From: Pseudosulfitobacter pseudonitzschiae
GTDB lineage: Bacteria > Pseudomonadota > Alphaproteobacteria > Rhodobacterales > Rhodobacteraceae
Length of the DNA stretch: 64,000 nucleotides
Direction of reading: 5' to 3'
NCBI RefSeq assembly: GCF_002222635.1
Contig: NZ_CP022415.1
Span: 1,860,001-1,924,000, forward strand
The notes under the pieces are model-generated. The model had not been told where the DNA came from. It worked only from the letters and a program-made list of their open reading frames with translations, and did no database searches. Position 1 is the stretch's first letter; the number at the start of each line of letters is the position of its first letter. Of the stretch, positions 8,679-17,176 are shown piece by piece. Both the position numbers and the translations under genes were made by a program.

Positions 8679-9325
8679 CCGACGACGAGATCGCCCAACG
8701 CAAGATGCAGTTCCTGTATGCGCTGCGCTCCAAGGGCGTGACGGACAAGGCTGTGCTGGAAGCGATGGAAGCGATCGACCGCGGGCCGTTCATCCGTGGC
8801 CTGTTTGCCGCGCGCGCCTACGAGGACATGCCCCTGCCCATCGCCTGCGGGCAAACCATCAGCCAGCCTTCGGTTGTCGGGCTGATGACGCAGGCCTTAC
8901 AAATCAGTCCGCGCGACAAGGTGCTCGAAGTGGGCACCGGCTCGGGCTATCAGGCGGCGATCCTCAGCAAGCTGGCGCGCCGCGTCTATACCGTGGACCG
9001 CCATCGCCGTCTGGTGCGTCAGGCGCGCGAGATTTTTGATGCGATGAACCTGACCAACATCACAGCGATCACCGGCGATGGCAGCTTTGGCCTGCCCGAT
9101 CAGGCACCCTTTGATCGTATTCTGGTCACTGCCGCCGCCGAAGACCCCCCCGGCCCCCTGCTGGCGCAGTTGAAAGTCGGCGGCATTATGGTTGTGCCTG
9201 TGGGGCAGTCGGACGCGGTGCAAAGCCTGATCCGTGTGCGCAAGTCGGAAACCGGTCTGGAATATGACGAATTGCGCCCCGTGCGCTTCGTCCCCTTGCT
9301 CGAAGGCTTGGGAAAAGATACATAA
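8675..9325 (+). CDS. pcm: Protein-L-isoaspartate O-methyltransferase
   Basis: Repairs age-damaged proteins by methylating L-isoaspartyl residues with S-adenosylmethionine. The 216-residue protein has the SAM motif [15 protein letters not shown] (about residues 86-100), preceded by the substrate-site segment [11 protein letters not shown], both diagnostic for Pcm. Length agrees with the 205-225 usual for the family. It overlaps surE by four bases and precedes nlpD by about 150 bases, so it is probably expressed with surE. Confidence 0.96.
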   Translation: MTDDEIAQRKMQFLYALRSKGVTDKAVLEAMEAIDRGPFIRGLFAARAYEDMPLPIACGQTISQPSVVGLMTQALQISPRDKVLEVGTGSGYQAAILSKLARRVYTVDRHRRLVRQAREIFDAMNLTNITAITGDGSFGLPDQAPFDRILVTAAAEDPPGPLLAQLKVGGIMVVPVGQSDAVQSLIRVRKSETGLEYDELRPVRFVPLLEGLGKDT

Positions 9326-9476
9326 TACGCGGAAATACGCCGATATGGACATCCGTGCAGCACATTCTTGACCCTGTGTTGCATGGACAGACAAAACCCG
9401 TGACATAAGGCCCAAGATGACATCCACGACAAGGCCCCGAAGCTACATAACGGGGCGTGCCAAGAGGACGAGCCAG

Positions 9477-10676
9477 ATGATCCGAGCCATTTCGCGCAAC
9501 CGCGCGCCCCTGCTGCTGGCCACCTGTGGCGCGCTTGCGCTTGCAGGCTGCGACCAGCCGCTTGATTTCGACATGCGCGGCGGTACGGGTGCGTTTTCCA
9601 CCGCAGATGCCGCCGTGAACGCCACCACCGACCGGCCCCGGCCCGACAATCGGGGGGTAATTTCCTATCCCAACTATCAGGTCGCAGTGGCCCGTCGGGG
9701 CGACACGCTGAACGATGTGGCCGCACGGATTGGCGTCAATGCGGGCGAATTGAGCCGTTACAACGGGATCGAAACCGATGTCCCCCTGCGCGCGGGCGAA
9801 ATCATCGCCCTGCCGCGCCGCGTGGCAGAACCGTCACCTGCCACGGGTGCCACCGGCACCGGCCCGATCCAGCCTGCCTCGGTCGATGTGACCACGCTGG
9901 CCGGTAACGCCATCGACAGCGCCGCCGACACCACGCCTGCGGCAACCACGCCGGCCCCTGCCAACTCGACGCCAGTGACGGTCCAGACCGGACAAGAACC
10001 AACCCGCCACCGTGTCGAGCGCGGCGAAACCGCCTATACCATCGCGCGGCTTTATCAGGTGCCCGTGCGCTCGCTGGCCGAATGGAACGGCTTGGGCAGT
10101 GATTTCGAGATTCGCGAAGGTCAGTTTCTGCTGATCCCTGTGGCGCAGCAGGCGCCACCGAAACGCACCGCCGCCACCACCGCCCCCGGCGCAGGATCGC
10201 CTACGCCAACCCCGCCCAGTGCGGCGACCCCCCTGCCCAAGGATGACACAGCAAAACCGGCACCTGCGGCCAAACCGGCGGCCCCCGTTGCCGACATCGG
10301 CAAACAAACGACCAAACCCGACAGCAACACCGCACTGGCCTATCCGGTCACAGGGTCGATCATCCGCGCCTATTCCAAAGGCCGCAACGAGGGCATCGAC
10401 ATCAAGGCCGCCGCAGGCACCCCTGTCAAAGCCGCCGCATCCGGCAGCGTCGCCGCAATCACCGAAAGCGCAGAAGGCGTGCCGATCATCGTGGTGCGTC
10501 ACCCCGACAACCTGCTGACCGTCTATGCAAACGTCGCCAACGTGACCGTCAAAAAGGGCGACAACGTCAGCCGCGGGCAAAGCCTTGCCAAACTGCGCAG
10601 CGGCGACAATGCCTATCTGCATTTCGAAGTCCGCAAAGGCTTTGAGAGCGTGGACCCCGCCCCCTACCTGCCCTGA
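9477..10676 (+). CDS. nlpD: NlpD-like LysM/LytM lipoprotein (non-catalytic)
   Basis: A predicted outer-membrane lipoprotein of 399 residues: lipobox LALAGC with the lipidated Cys at 25, LysM domains at about 68-113 and 177-221 that bind peptidoglycan, a Pro/Ala/Thr-rich linker, and a C-terminal M23 (LytM) domain at about 289-399. The zinc ligands of active M23 peptidases are mostly lost: the first His is Asn304 (NEGID), and the HxH pair reads HFE. E. coli NlpD and EnvC are likewise degenerate and act by activating amidases that split septal peptidoglycan; I infer the same here. Start at 9477 is chosen because the signal peptide begins there and AGAGGACG precedes it. Confidence 0.9.
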   Translation: MIRAISRNRAPLLLATCGALALAGCDQPLDFDMRGGTGAFSTADAAVNATTDRPRPDNRGVISYPNYQVAVARRGDTLNDVAARIGVNAGELSRYNGIETDVPLRAGEIIALPRRVAEPSPATGATGTGPIQPASVDVTTLAGNAIDSAADTTPAATTPAPANSTPVTVQTGQEPTRHRVERGETAYTIARLYQVPVRSLAEWNGLGSDFEIREGQFLLIPVAQQAPPKRTAATTAPGAGSPTPTPPSAATPLPKDDTAKPAPAAKPAAPVADIGKQTTKPDSNTALAYPVTGSIIRAYSKGRNEGIDIKAAAGTPVKAAASGSVAAITESAEGVPIIVVRHPDNLLTVYANVANVTVKKGDNVSRGQSLAKLRSGDNAYLHFEVRKGFESVDPAPYLP

Positions 10677-10694
10677 TGCCGATACAGGGGAACA

Positions 10695-10720
10695 GTGGCG
10701 AACCCGCTGTGGTTCGCCAC
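10695..10720 (+). terminator. Hairpin GTGGCGAA/TTCGCCAC after nlpD
   Basis: A perfect 8-base stem with a 10-base loop begins 19 bases after the nlpD stop. No T-run follows immediately, so it may be a weak or factor-assisted terminator or a 3' stabilising structure. Confidence 0.4.
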
Positions 10721-10825
10721 ATCTGTGGCGGTGTCGCTGCCAATTGTGCCAAGAACGGGTGTAGATACACAAAAAAGACCACGCGACCGCCCCAGCCTCG
10801 CCACGTTTCACGTCCAGATACATTT

Positions 10826-10840
10826 CAAATACAGTATTTG
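10826..10840 (+). promoter_or_regulatory. Palindrome CAAATAC-A-GTATTTG upstream of the first Hint gene
   Basis: A perfect 7-base inverted repeat about a single central A, ending 14 bases before the ATG at 10855, in an AT-rich island. It could be an operator or an RNA hairpin near the ribosome site, which is otherwise weak (no clear Shine-Dalgarno). Confidence 0.4.
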
Positions 10841-10854
10841 GATTGGTTTCAGAG

Positions 10855-11880
10855 ATGGCCGTTTACTACGGATACACGAACGTCATTCGCGGACCACAAA
10901 GCACAATCAACGGCAACCCCGTCGACTATGCCTATGCACCGTCCGGCACCTGGCGTTACACCGGTGAAGACACCTATTTCGTAGTCGAGGAAAACGACGG
11001 CGCGATCGTGTTCAACGGCGACGGCGATGTAAACGAATACATTGATTTTGCCGAACGCTTTGGCGGCGCATGGGAGCAGACAGCCGAAGTGGACGGCGTA
11101 GACCATCAGGTAATCTGGGATTACACGTTCACGGTTACGGACGGCACAAACACATGGCGCGTGGGCGTCATTGACGTGGACCTGAACAACGACAACGATG
11201 TGATGGACGCGGGCGAAAACGGCTATTTTCTGGTGTTTCCAGACGGGATGCCCCCTGCCGACACCGACCTGACCACTGGCGGGATCACCGAAAACGACGA
11301 CAGCACCCCGCACATTGGCCTTGGCGGGACAGTGGTCTGCTTTGCCTCGGGTACGATGATCGAAACCCCTGACGGCCCCCGCGCCGTCGAGGACTTGTTC
11401 CCTGACGATCTGGTGATCACGGGCAGCGCAGGCGCCCAGCCTATCCGCTGGATCGGTGCATCTACCGTTGCGTCCACCGGCGATCTGGCAGCGATTGTCA
11501 TCACCGCAGGCACCCTTGGCAATGACGCCGATCTGGTGGTGTCACCTCAACACGCAATCTTGCTGACCGACTGGCGGGCCGAGTTGTTGTACGGCCAAGA
11601 AGAAGTTCTGGTGCGCGCCGTTGATCTGTTGAACATGGACGGCGTTTATCGCAACACGAGCGGACTTGTCACCTATCACCACATCCTGCTGGACGCACAT
11701 CACGTGGTGCAGTCGCATGGAATCTGGTCGGAAACGCTCTATCCCGGAGATATGACCAAACAATCGGTGAACCCCGCAGCCAAGGCTGAAATCGAAACGC
11801 TGTTTCCCGATTTGGCCATCTATGGCCCCAAAGCCGCCCGCTGTCTGCGCGCCTTTGAAGCGGCCGTGCTGTCCACTTAA
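10855..11880 (+). CDS. Hint-domain protein (Hedgehog/intein fold), first copy
   Basis: A protein of 341 residues with a variable N-terminal half and a C-terminal Hint_2-type domain from Cys162 (VVCFASGTMIETPDG) to about residue 300. The Cys is the expected nucleophile; the conserved VSPQHAILL and HHILLDAHHVV blocks follow. Residues 107-122 (DVDLNNDNDVMDAGEN) resemble a calcium-binding loop. There is no classical signal peptide; relatives in roseobacters are thought to be exported by type I systems. The Hint domain may self-cleave, but this is inferred. The stop overlaps, tail to tail, the stop of the DUF815 gene. A second Hint protein lies at 19236. Confidence 0.85.
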   Translation: MAVYYGYTNVIRGPQSTINGNPVDYAYAPSGTWRYTGEDTYFVVEENDGAIVFNGDGDVNEYIDFAERFGGAWEQTAEVDGVDHQVIWDYTFTVTDGTNTWRVGVIDVDLNNDNDVMDAGENGYFLVFPDGMPPADTDLTTGGITENDDSTPHIGLGGTVVCFASGTMIETPDGPRAVEDLFPDDLVITGSAGAQPIRWIGASTVASTGDLAAIVITAGTLGNDADLVVSPQHAILLTDWRAELLYGQEEVLVRAVDLLNMDGVYRNTSGLVTYHHILLDAHHVVQSHGIWSETLYPGDMTKQSVNPAAKAEIETLFPDLAIYGPKAARCLRAFEAAVLST

Positions 11881-12716
11881 AGCGTGACGCCCGAGCGGCC
11901 CGCAAGGTCCACGAAATACTGCCATGCCACCCGACCCGACCGCGCGCCGCGTGTGGCCTGCCATTCAATCGCCTCGGTGCGCAGGCTCGCGTCGTCGATG
12001 GTCACACCATAAGCATCGCAATAGCCACGGATCATCGCCAAATACTGGTCCTGATCGCATGGATGAAAACCCAGCCACAAACCAAAGCGATCTGACAGCG
12101 ATACCTTTTCCTCGACCGCCTCGGCGGGGTTGATCCCGCTTTGCCGTTCGTTTTCGATCATGTCGCGCGGCATCAGGTGGCGGCGGTTCGACGTGGCATA
12201 AAGCACCACATTCTCGGGCCGCCCCTCGATCCCGCCATCCAGAACCGCCTTGAGCGATTTGTAATGGCTGTCGTCGTGGCCAAAGCTGAGGTCGTCGCAA
12301 TACAACAAAAACCGCCCCGGCGCGGCGCGCAGCAGGTTCAGCAAACGGCCCACGCTGGGCAGGTCTTCGCGCTGCAATTCCACGATCTTCAACTGCGGGT
12401 AATCTGCCTGAACCGCGCCATGTACTGCTTTGACAAGGCTGGATTTCCCCATTCCCCGCGCGCCCCAAAGCAGCGCGTTGTTGGCGGGCAGCCCCTTGGC
12501 AAACTGGGTGGTGTTGGCCAGCAGCGTATCGCGTGACCGGTCGTTGCCCACCAGCAGTTTCAGCGGCACGCGGCTGATCTGGTGAACCGGTTCCAGCCGG
12601 TCCGGTCCGGTGTGCCAGACAAAGGCACTGGCCGCGTCAAAATCGGGGGCTTGCAGCGGCGCAGGTGCCATACGCTCCAGCGCCGCTGCGATACGGTCCA
12701 TCGGGTCGTCGATCAC
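11877..12716 (-). CDS. DUF815 family AAA-type ATPase
   Basis: A 279-residue P-loop ATPase: Walker A LLWGARGMGKSSL, Walker B RFLLYCDDLSF, and the DUF815 pattern LSDRFGLWLGFHPCDQDQYL near the C-terminal third. The biological role of the family is unknown. It starts at a GTG whose G-T-G overlaps the stop of tatC by one base (TAGTG), so it is probably the fourth gene of the tat operon. This tat-DUF815 pairing may be incidental; nothing in the sequence links it to protein export. Confidence 0.88.
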   Translation of the reverse strand: MIDDPMDRIAAALERMAPAPLQAPDFDAASAFVWHTGPDRLEPVHQISRVPLKLLVGNDRSRDTLLANTTQFAKGLPANNALLWGARGMGKSSLVKAVHGAVQADYPQLKIVELQREDLPSVGRLLNLLRAAPGRFLLYCDDLSFGHDDSHYKSLKAVLDGGIEGRPENVVLYATSNRRHLMPRDMIENERQSGINPAEAVEEKVSLSDRFGLWLGFHPCDQDQYLAMIRGYCDAYGVTIDDASLRTEAIEWQATRGARSGRVAWQYFVDLAGRSGVTL

Positions 12717-13618
12717 TATTTCAGGTCCTCGTCATCGCCATTCAGAATGTCGTCCAGACCTTCTTCGTCTTCTTCGTCGTCGAAGTAGCCTTCTTCGCGC
12801 AGGCGTTGGTTCCGCCGGCGTTCGACACCGCGTACCAGCCAGATCGAAATTTCATAAAGACCAAAGACCACCACAAACAAGATCAACTGGGTCACGACGT
12901 CCGGGGGCGTGACCAGCGCCGCCACCACCAGAATGCCAACAACCGCATATTTGCGCACGTTTGCCAGCCCTTCGGCAGTCACCAGACCGGCCTTGCCCAT
13001 CAAGGTCAAAAGCACTGGAAGCTGAAAGCACAGGCCAAAGGCCACAATCATTTTCAACGTGATATCAAGGCTTTCGTTCACCTTACCTTGAAAAACGATG
13101 TCGATGCCCTCTGATGCGCCCTCAATCGAACCATCCTGAACAATCGCTGACAGGATCGACGCCGCATCGGCGAAGCCCAGAAAGAACTTCATCGCCAATG
13201 GCACGACCACATATTGCGCAAAGGCCGCCCCCAGCATGAACAGCGCGGGCGAGGCGATCAGAAACGGCAAAAAGGCCGATTTTTCATTCTTGTACAGCCC
13301 CGGTGCCACAAAGCGCCAAAGCTGATAGGCGATGACCGGAAAGGAAATCGCCAGCCCCCCCACCATCGAAATGCGCACAAGGGTAAAGAAATACTCTTGC
13401 GGCGCGGTGTATTGCATCACCGGATTGGGATTGCCCAGATCGCGCATGGTCTGCTCGATCGGGATCAGCAGGAAATCCAAGATCGCACTGCCGAAGGAAA
13501 AGCAGAAGATCATGGCCACCACAAAGGCCAGAACCGAGCGGATAAGCCGCGTGCGCAGTTCAGCCAGATGCTCGATCAGCGGTGCGCTGCTGTCTTCGAT
13601 ATCGTCTGCGTGGCTCAT
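12716..13618 (-). CDS. tatC: Sec-independent protein translocase TatC
   Basis: The multispanning receptor of the twin-arginine translocase, which exports folded proteins. Its 300 residues show six hydrophobic segments and the family blocks [14 protein letters not shown] at the N-terminus and FIxAS-like [19 protein letters not shown] in pieces [11 protein letters not shown] and GAAFAQYV. The length exceeds the 258 of E. coli by an acidic, Arg-rich C-terminal tail (residues 268-300, ending [18 protein letters not shown]). It overlaps tatB by four bases and the DUF815 gene by one. Confidence 0.97.
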   Translation of the reverse strand: MSHADDIEDSSAPLIEHLAELRTRLIRSVLAFVVAMIFCFSFGSAILDFLLIPIEQTMRDLGNPNPVMQYTAPQEYFFTLVRISMVGGLAISFPVIAYQLWRFVAPGLYKNEKSAFLPFLIASPALFMLGAAFAQYVVVPLAMKFFLGFADAASILSAIVQDGSIEGASEGIDIVFQGKVNESLDITLKMIVAFGLCFQLPVLLTLMGKAGLVTAEGLANVRKYAVVGILVVAALVTPPDVVTQLILFVVVFGLYEISIWLVRGVERRRNQRLREEGYFDDEEDEEGLDDILNGDDEDLK

Positions 13619-14088
13619 GTGTCGCCTTTGGGTGTATCGGGTGTCTCATCTGCCGTGACCGCCGCCTCGGCGGCGTCGGCAGCGTTTCGGGCCTCTTCGG
13701 CCTCGCGTGCTTTGCGGTCGGCAGCGGCGCGGGCGGTCGAGGCCTGTATTTTTTTCACCTTGTCCGCGCGTTCTTTGGCCAGCTTTCCGGTCTCGCTGTC
13801 GGCATCAATATTGCGCAACGAAGATGAGACATCGCGGGCGGCATCCTTGACGCCGTCCATCGCTGTCCCCAGCGGATTGGTCGCCGACTTCAACGTCTTC
13901 GACACGTCGCGCATCCCGCTTTCGTCGGCGGCATCGTTCATGGCACTGGTGAATTCACGCGCCATGCCCTTGGCTTTGCCGACAAAACGCCCCACCTGCC
14001 GGAACAACACCGGCAAATCCTTGGGCCCCACGACGATCAACGCCACGACGCCAATGACCAAAAGCTCGGTCCAGCCCAGGTCGAACAT
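13615..14088 (-). CDS. tatB: Sec-independent protein translocase TatB
   Basis: TatB bridges the TatC receptor and the TatA pore. The 157-residue protein starts [26 protein letters not shown], given as [17 protein letters not shown] and IVVGPKDLP, the canonical TatB opening with the membrane helix, a Gly-Pro hinge and an amphipathic helix; the rest is a long Ala/Lys/Glu-rich cytoplasmic tail. It overlaps tatC by ATGA and follows tatA by three bases. Confidence 0.97.
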   Translation of the reverse strand: MFDLGWTELLVIGVVALIVVGPKDLPVLFRQVGRFVGKAKGMAREFTSAMNDAADESGMRDVSKTLKSATNPLGTAMDGVKDAARDVSSSLRNIDADSETGKLAKERADKVKKIQASTARAAADRKAREAEEARNAADAAEAAVTADETPDTPKGDT

Positions 14089-14091
14089 GGA

Positions 14092-14310
14092 TTAAACCTT
14101 GTCTTTTTCGGTCTCGGGCGTGACGTCCTTGGCCTGCTGGTGCTCGTCGTCATCGTCCAGAGATTTCTGGCCTTCGCTGACGCCTTTTTTAAAGCTGGTG
14201 ATGCCCTTGCCGACTTCGCCCATCAGGCTGGAAATCTTGCCGCGCCCGAACAGCACCAGCACCACAACCGCAATCAAAAGCAGACCCATTGGGCCAATAT
14301 TGTTCAACAT
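14092..14310 (-). CDS. tatA: Sec-independent protein translocase TatA
   Basis: The pore-forming Tat subunit: 72 residues, one membrane helix (about 6-22), the FGRGK hinge and an amphipathic helix ([15 protein letters not shown]), then an acidic tail. The frame extends upstream to 14370, but the ATG at 14310 gives the standard N-terminus and length. It opens the tatABC-DUF815 operon, which is transcribed divergently from the YafY-type regulator. Confidence 0.95.
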   Translation of the reverse strand: MLNNIGPMGLLLIAVVVLVLFGRGKISSLMGEVGKGITSFKKGVSEGQKSLDDDDEHQQAKDVTPETEKDKV

Positions 14311-14430
14311 TCCAAATCTCCCGCTATACGCACCCCTCGGCGCGCTTCTTACCGTCTCTTGTCTATGCAATCACACCCCAAGGGAAAAGCAGCAAGGCCC
14401 GGTGCCGCCCGTTTCCGCCTGCCAGAATCG

Positions 14431-14444
14431 CCGGAATATTCTGG
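14431..14444 (+). promoter_or_regulatory. Imperfect palindrome CCGGAATATTCTGG in the tatA/yafY divergent region
   Basis: A 14-base near-palindrome (one mismatched pair), which also forms the right arm of a wider CCAGAAT (14422) / ATTCTGG (14438) repeat. It lies between the divergent starts of tatA and the regulator gene and may be a binding site or part of a promoter. Confidence 0.25.
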
Positions 14445-14454
14445 TCTTTTACAC

Positions 14455-14476
14455 AACTGACATCTATTTGTCAGTT
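14455..14476 (+). promoter_or_regulatory. Perfect 8+8 inverted repeat abutting the start codon of the YafY-type regulator
   Basis: AACTGACA (14455-14462) and TGTCAGTT (14469-14476) flank a 6-base spacer TCTATT, and the second arm ends directly at the ATG (14477). Its spacing suits a dimeric HTH protein, so autoregulation by the gene product is a reasonable inference. The transcript may start within or near the repeat, which would leave little or no leader. Confidence 0.6.
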
Positions 14477-15118
14477 ATGCCCCGCCAAACCCGCCTTCAC
14501 GCCCTTCTCGACGCCCTGCGCACCGGCACCACCCACCGCGCCGCCGATCTGGCGTTGCGGCTGTCGGTGTCCCAACGCACGCTCTACCGCGACATTCAGG
14601 CGTTGCAGGCCGCAGGGGTTCCGGTTCAGGGCACCCGCGGCACCGGCTACCGTCTGACCGACCAGATCCGCCTGCCGCCACTTGATCTGGCTCCCGCCGA
14701 GCTTGAGGCCCTCAGCCTCGGCCTTGCCATTCTCGGCCAGTCCGCCGACCCAGACCTGTCACAGGCGGCCACCACGCTGGCTGATCGCATCGACGCGCTG
14801 CTGCCCGAAGCGACCATCGCCCCCGCCGACGCGTGGAAGCTGGAAAAATCGCCCTTTGCCGATGCTGCACGCGGTGCCTCGCATATCCCGCGCATCCGCG
14901 CCGCAATCCGCGCCCGCCAGAAACTGCGCATTACCTATCATTCACGCGGCGACCGCATCACCACGCGCACCATCCGCCCGCTAAACCTCGACAGCCTCGG
15001 CCCCGTCTGGACGCTGACCGCTTGGTGCGAATTGCGCCACGACATGCGTGACTTTCGTCTCGACCTGATCGACACAACCGAAGCCCTGCCCGAGCTTTTC
15101 CTCGACGACAGACCCTGA
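14477..15118 (+). CDS. YafY-type transcriptional regulator (HTH plus WYL domain)
   Basis: A 213-residue regulator: an N-terminal DeoR-like HTH (about residues 5-55, LSVSQRTLYRDIQAL as recognition helix) and a ligand-sensing region from about residue 130 with the WYL-type pattern RQKLRITYHSRGD and RTIRPLNL. It is shorter than typical YafY proteins (about 230). The ATG at 14477 directly follows a perfect inverted repeat and has no normal ribosome site, hinting at a leaderless or tightly controlled message. Target genes are unknown; tatA is the divergent neighbour. Confidence 0.85.
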   Translation: MPRQTRLHALLDALRTGTTHRAADLALRLSVSQRTLYRDIQALQAAGVPVQGTRGTGYRLTDQIRLPPLDLAPAELEALSLGLAILGQSADPDLSQAATTLADRIDALLPEATIAPADAWKLEKSPFADAARGASHIPRIRAAIRARQKLRITYHSRGDRITTRTIRPLNLDSLGPVWTLTAWCELRHDMRDFRLDLIDTTEALPELFLDDRP

Positions 15119-15130
15119 AGTATTCTTTTA

Positions 15131-15179
15131 GCTATAAATATCCCGGGGAGGACGCGCAGCATCGGGGGCAAAGCCCCGA
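15131..15179 (+). repeat. Dispersed GC-rich double-hairpin element, copy 3
   Basis: A diverged copy: AAATATCCCGGGGAG replaces the leader, hairpin 1 is GACGC-GCA-GCATC (one mismatch, 15151-15163), hairpin 2 GGGGC-AAA-GCCCC (15165-15177) extends to an 8-base stem with one bulge. It lies between convergent genes and may help end transcription from both sides. Confidence 0.65.
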
Positions 15180-15536
15180 TTACCCCTTCAGCCGCCATCC
15201 GGTCTGCGTCGGCAAAAACGCCTCGACCGCAGCCGTGGCCACCACAATCACCTCATCCCCCGACGGCACATCCATCCCACCGAACACCGCGCGCACCTCG
15301 GCGCGCCCGCGCGGCAGCACCGCCACCAGCGCCTGCACGTCCACCTCATCGGGCTGTTGCACGCCCACAGTCACCTGCACCCGCATGTCCGAGGCATCCA
15401 GCCCCAGCGTGCCGAACAAAGGCAGGGACGATCCGCGAAACGCATCCTCGATTGCCCGCCGCGCGGCTTTGGTATAATCGCGCCCGTGCAGATCATTGCC
15501 CTGCCCCATCTCGATGATCACCCGCTGCTCAGACAT
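15180..15536 (-). CDS. Lin0512 family protein, canonical copy
   Basis: A 118-residue protein of the Lin0512 family (function unknown), identified by the N-terminal motif GxGxDxHG, here GQGNDLHG, followed by YTKAARRAI and a C-terminal hydrophobic strand region. Its start overlaps the end of the neighbouring Lin0512 paralogue by 8 bases, which in turn overlaps the ABC ATPase gene by 4, so the three genes form one unit. The ATG at 15536 is chosen since MSEQRVIIEMG is the usual family N-terminus. Confidence 0.8.
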   Translation of the reverse strand: MSEQRVIIEMGQGNDLHGRDYTKAARRAIEDAFRGSSLPLFGTLGLDASDMRVQVTVGVQQPDEVDVQALVAVLPRGRAEVRAVFGGMDVPSGDEVIVVATAAVEAFLPTQTGWRLKG

Positions 15537-15882
15537 CGGCGCGCTCCATATCAAACGACACGGTAAGGGCGGCATGGGCCATCACGGTGGGGTTGCCCAT
15601 CCCTTCGGGGCGCGGCACGTCCAATCCGCCACGCACCACTTCGATCTGCGCGTTCCCGTATGGGAAAATCTCGCGCAGCGCCGCCACATCCACTTGTTCG
15701 GGCTGTTGCACCGCCACCCGCACAGCGATCTGCATCGCCTCTTTGGAAAAGCCGAACAGCTCTGCCAGATTGATCGAATTGCGCCACAACGCGTGGCGCA
15801 CCGCCTTGGCCGCCGCATCCGTGTAATCAGCCCGACGCAACGACGTACCCATCCCGAATTCGATGATCAACGGTCCGCTCAT
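15529..15882 (-). CDS. Lin0512 family protein, degenerate copy
   Basis: A 117-residue paralogue of the next gene: the same order of blocks (LIIEFGMG, YTDAAAKAVRHAL, VAVQQPEQVDV, VVRGGLDVP), but the signature motif reads GMGTSLRR, so its Asp and His are lost. Pairs of an intact and a degenerate subunit often form heterodimers; that is an inference here. The ATG at 15882 overlaps the end of the ABC ATPase gene by four bases (ATGA). Confidence 0.75.
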   Translation of the reverse strand: MSGPLIIEFGMGTSLRRADYTDAAAKAVRHALWRNSINLAELFGFSKEAMQIAVRVAVQQPEQVDVAALREIFPYGNAQIEVVRGGLDVPRPEGMGNPTVMAHAALTVSFDMERADV

Positions 15883-16967
15883 CCCATCATCCCCGCAGGA
15901 AACACAAAGCATTTGTCGCGCCGCACCCGCAGCCACATGACTGTGCCCGGTTGTGGCAAAAACACCCCCGGCACGGTGGATTTCATCACCGAACCATCGT
16001 GGTCCAGCCGGAATTCCACAAGGCTTTCGTTGCCCATAAACCGCGCCCGCTCGACGACAGCCCGCGCCGCAGTCCCCTCGACCGCCGTGGGCACCGGCCC
16101 CACGCCCGCACGATCGAAATCAATCCGCACATGCTGCGGGCGAAACACAATATCCACTTCGGTGCCGTCTGCGATGCCCGGTGCCAGAAACCGCCCGAAA
16201 GGCGTCATCGCCAGCGCCCCCTGCACCGTCGCCCGCCGCACATTCGCGTCGGAAAAAAACGCAACCGATGCGCGGTCCAAGGGCCGCGTATAGACGTTAT
16301 AGGGCGCGCCCTGTTGCACGATCCGCCCATCACGCATCAACGCAATCTCGTCTGCCATGCGCATCGCCTCGTCAGGCTCATGAGTGACCAGCAACACACC
16401 GGTGTCTTCTTCCTTGAGGATGCTCAACGTCTCGTCGCGGATGCCATCGCGCAACCGGTTGTCCAGCCCCGAAAACGGCTCGTCCATCAGCATGATCCGC
16501 GGCTGCGGCGCCAATGCGCGCGCCAGCGCCACACGCTGCTGTTCGCCGCCGGACAGTTGGTGCGGGTACATGTCAATAAACCGCTGCATATGCACACGGC
16601 CCAACATCTCTTCAACGCGGGCGCGTTTCTCGGCACGGCTGCCGCGCAGGCCATAAGCCACATTGCCCTCGACGCTCAGGTGCGGAAACAGCGCAAAGTC
16701 CTGAAACATCAACCCGATCTCGCGCCGCTCGGGCGGCACACGGGTGACGGTATCGCAGATCAGCTTGCCATCGACATAGATCTCGCCGCTGTCCTGCATC
16801 TCGACGCCCGCAATCATGCGCAATGTCGTAGATTTGCCGCAGCCCGACGGGCCCAACAGGCAGGTCACCTGCCCCGGCATGATCTGTAGGGATACGCCGT
16901 CCACCACGGCCCGCCCGTCAAAGCTGCGCCGCAGATTGCGGATCTCCAGTCTGGGCACCTCGGCCAA
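15879..16967 (-). CDS. ABC transporter ATP-binding protein (Fe3+/polyamine type, TOBE domain), no permease nearby
   Basis: A 362-residue importer ATPase: Walker A LLGPSGCGKST, Q-loop MFQDFALFPHLSV, signature LSGGEQQRVALARAL, Walker B RIMLMDEPFSGLDN and the switch VTHEPDEA, then a TOBE-type C-terminal domain (about residues 270-355). This is the FbpC/PotA class. No permease or binding-protein gene lies on either side; instead two Lin0512-family genes follow with overlapping ends. It may serve permeases encoded elsewhere, or act with the Lin0512 proteins. Confidence 0.88.
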   Translation of the reverse strand: MAEVPRLEIRNLRRSFDGRAVVDGVSLQIMPGQVTCLLGPSGCGKSTTLRMIAGVEMQDSGEIYVDGKLICDTVTRVPPERREIGLMFQDFALFPHLSVEGNVAYGLRGSRAEKRARVEEMLGRVHMQRFIDMYPHQLSGGEQQRVALARALAPQPRIMLMDEPFSGLDNRLRDGIRDETLSILKEEDTGVLLVTHEPDEAMRMADEIALMRDGRIVQQGAPYNVYTRPLDRASVAFFSDANVRRATVQGALAMTPFGRFLAPGIADGTEVDIVFRPQHVRIDFDRAGVGPVPTAVEGTAARAVVERARFMGNESLVEFRLDHDGSVMKSTVPGVFLPQPGTVMWLRVRRDKCFVFPAGMMG

Positions 16968-17082
16968 AGGCTCTCTCCAAGTCTTATAAAATCGGTCGGG
17001 CTTGGGCTATCAGGCCCGGCGCGCCCCCGCAAGCGCCGGCAATCAGTCCGTCAATCCGTTCGCCCAACCGGTCCTGCACCGT

Positions 17083-17144
17083 TCGCTTCATCTTGCAGGG
17101 TAAACTCCGGGGGCGCGCCGCAAGGCGCGGGGGCTGCGCCCCCT
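17083..17144 (+). repeat. Dispersed GC-rich double-hairpin element, copy 4
   Basis: Leader CTTCATCTTGCAGGGTAAACTCC, then hairpin 1 CGCGCC-GCAA-GGCGCG (17114-17129, a GNRA-type loop) and hairpin 2 GGGGGC-TGC-GCCCCC (17129-17143). It is oriented on the plus strand between two minus-strand genes, so it is not simply a terminator of its neighbours. Confidence 0.8.
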
Positions 17145-17176
17145 CAAACACAACAGTCGCGCAAGCGCCCGCAGGA

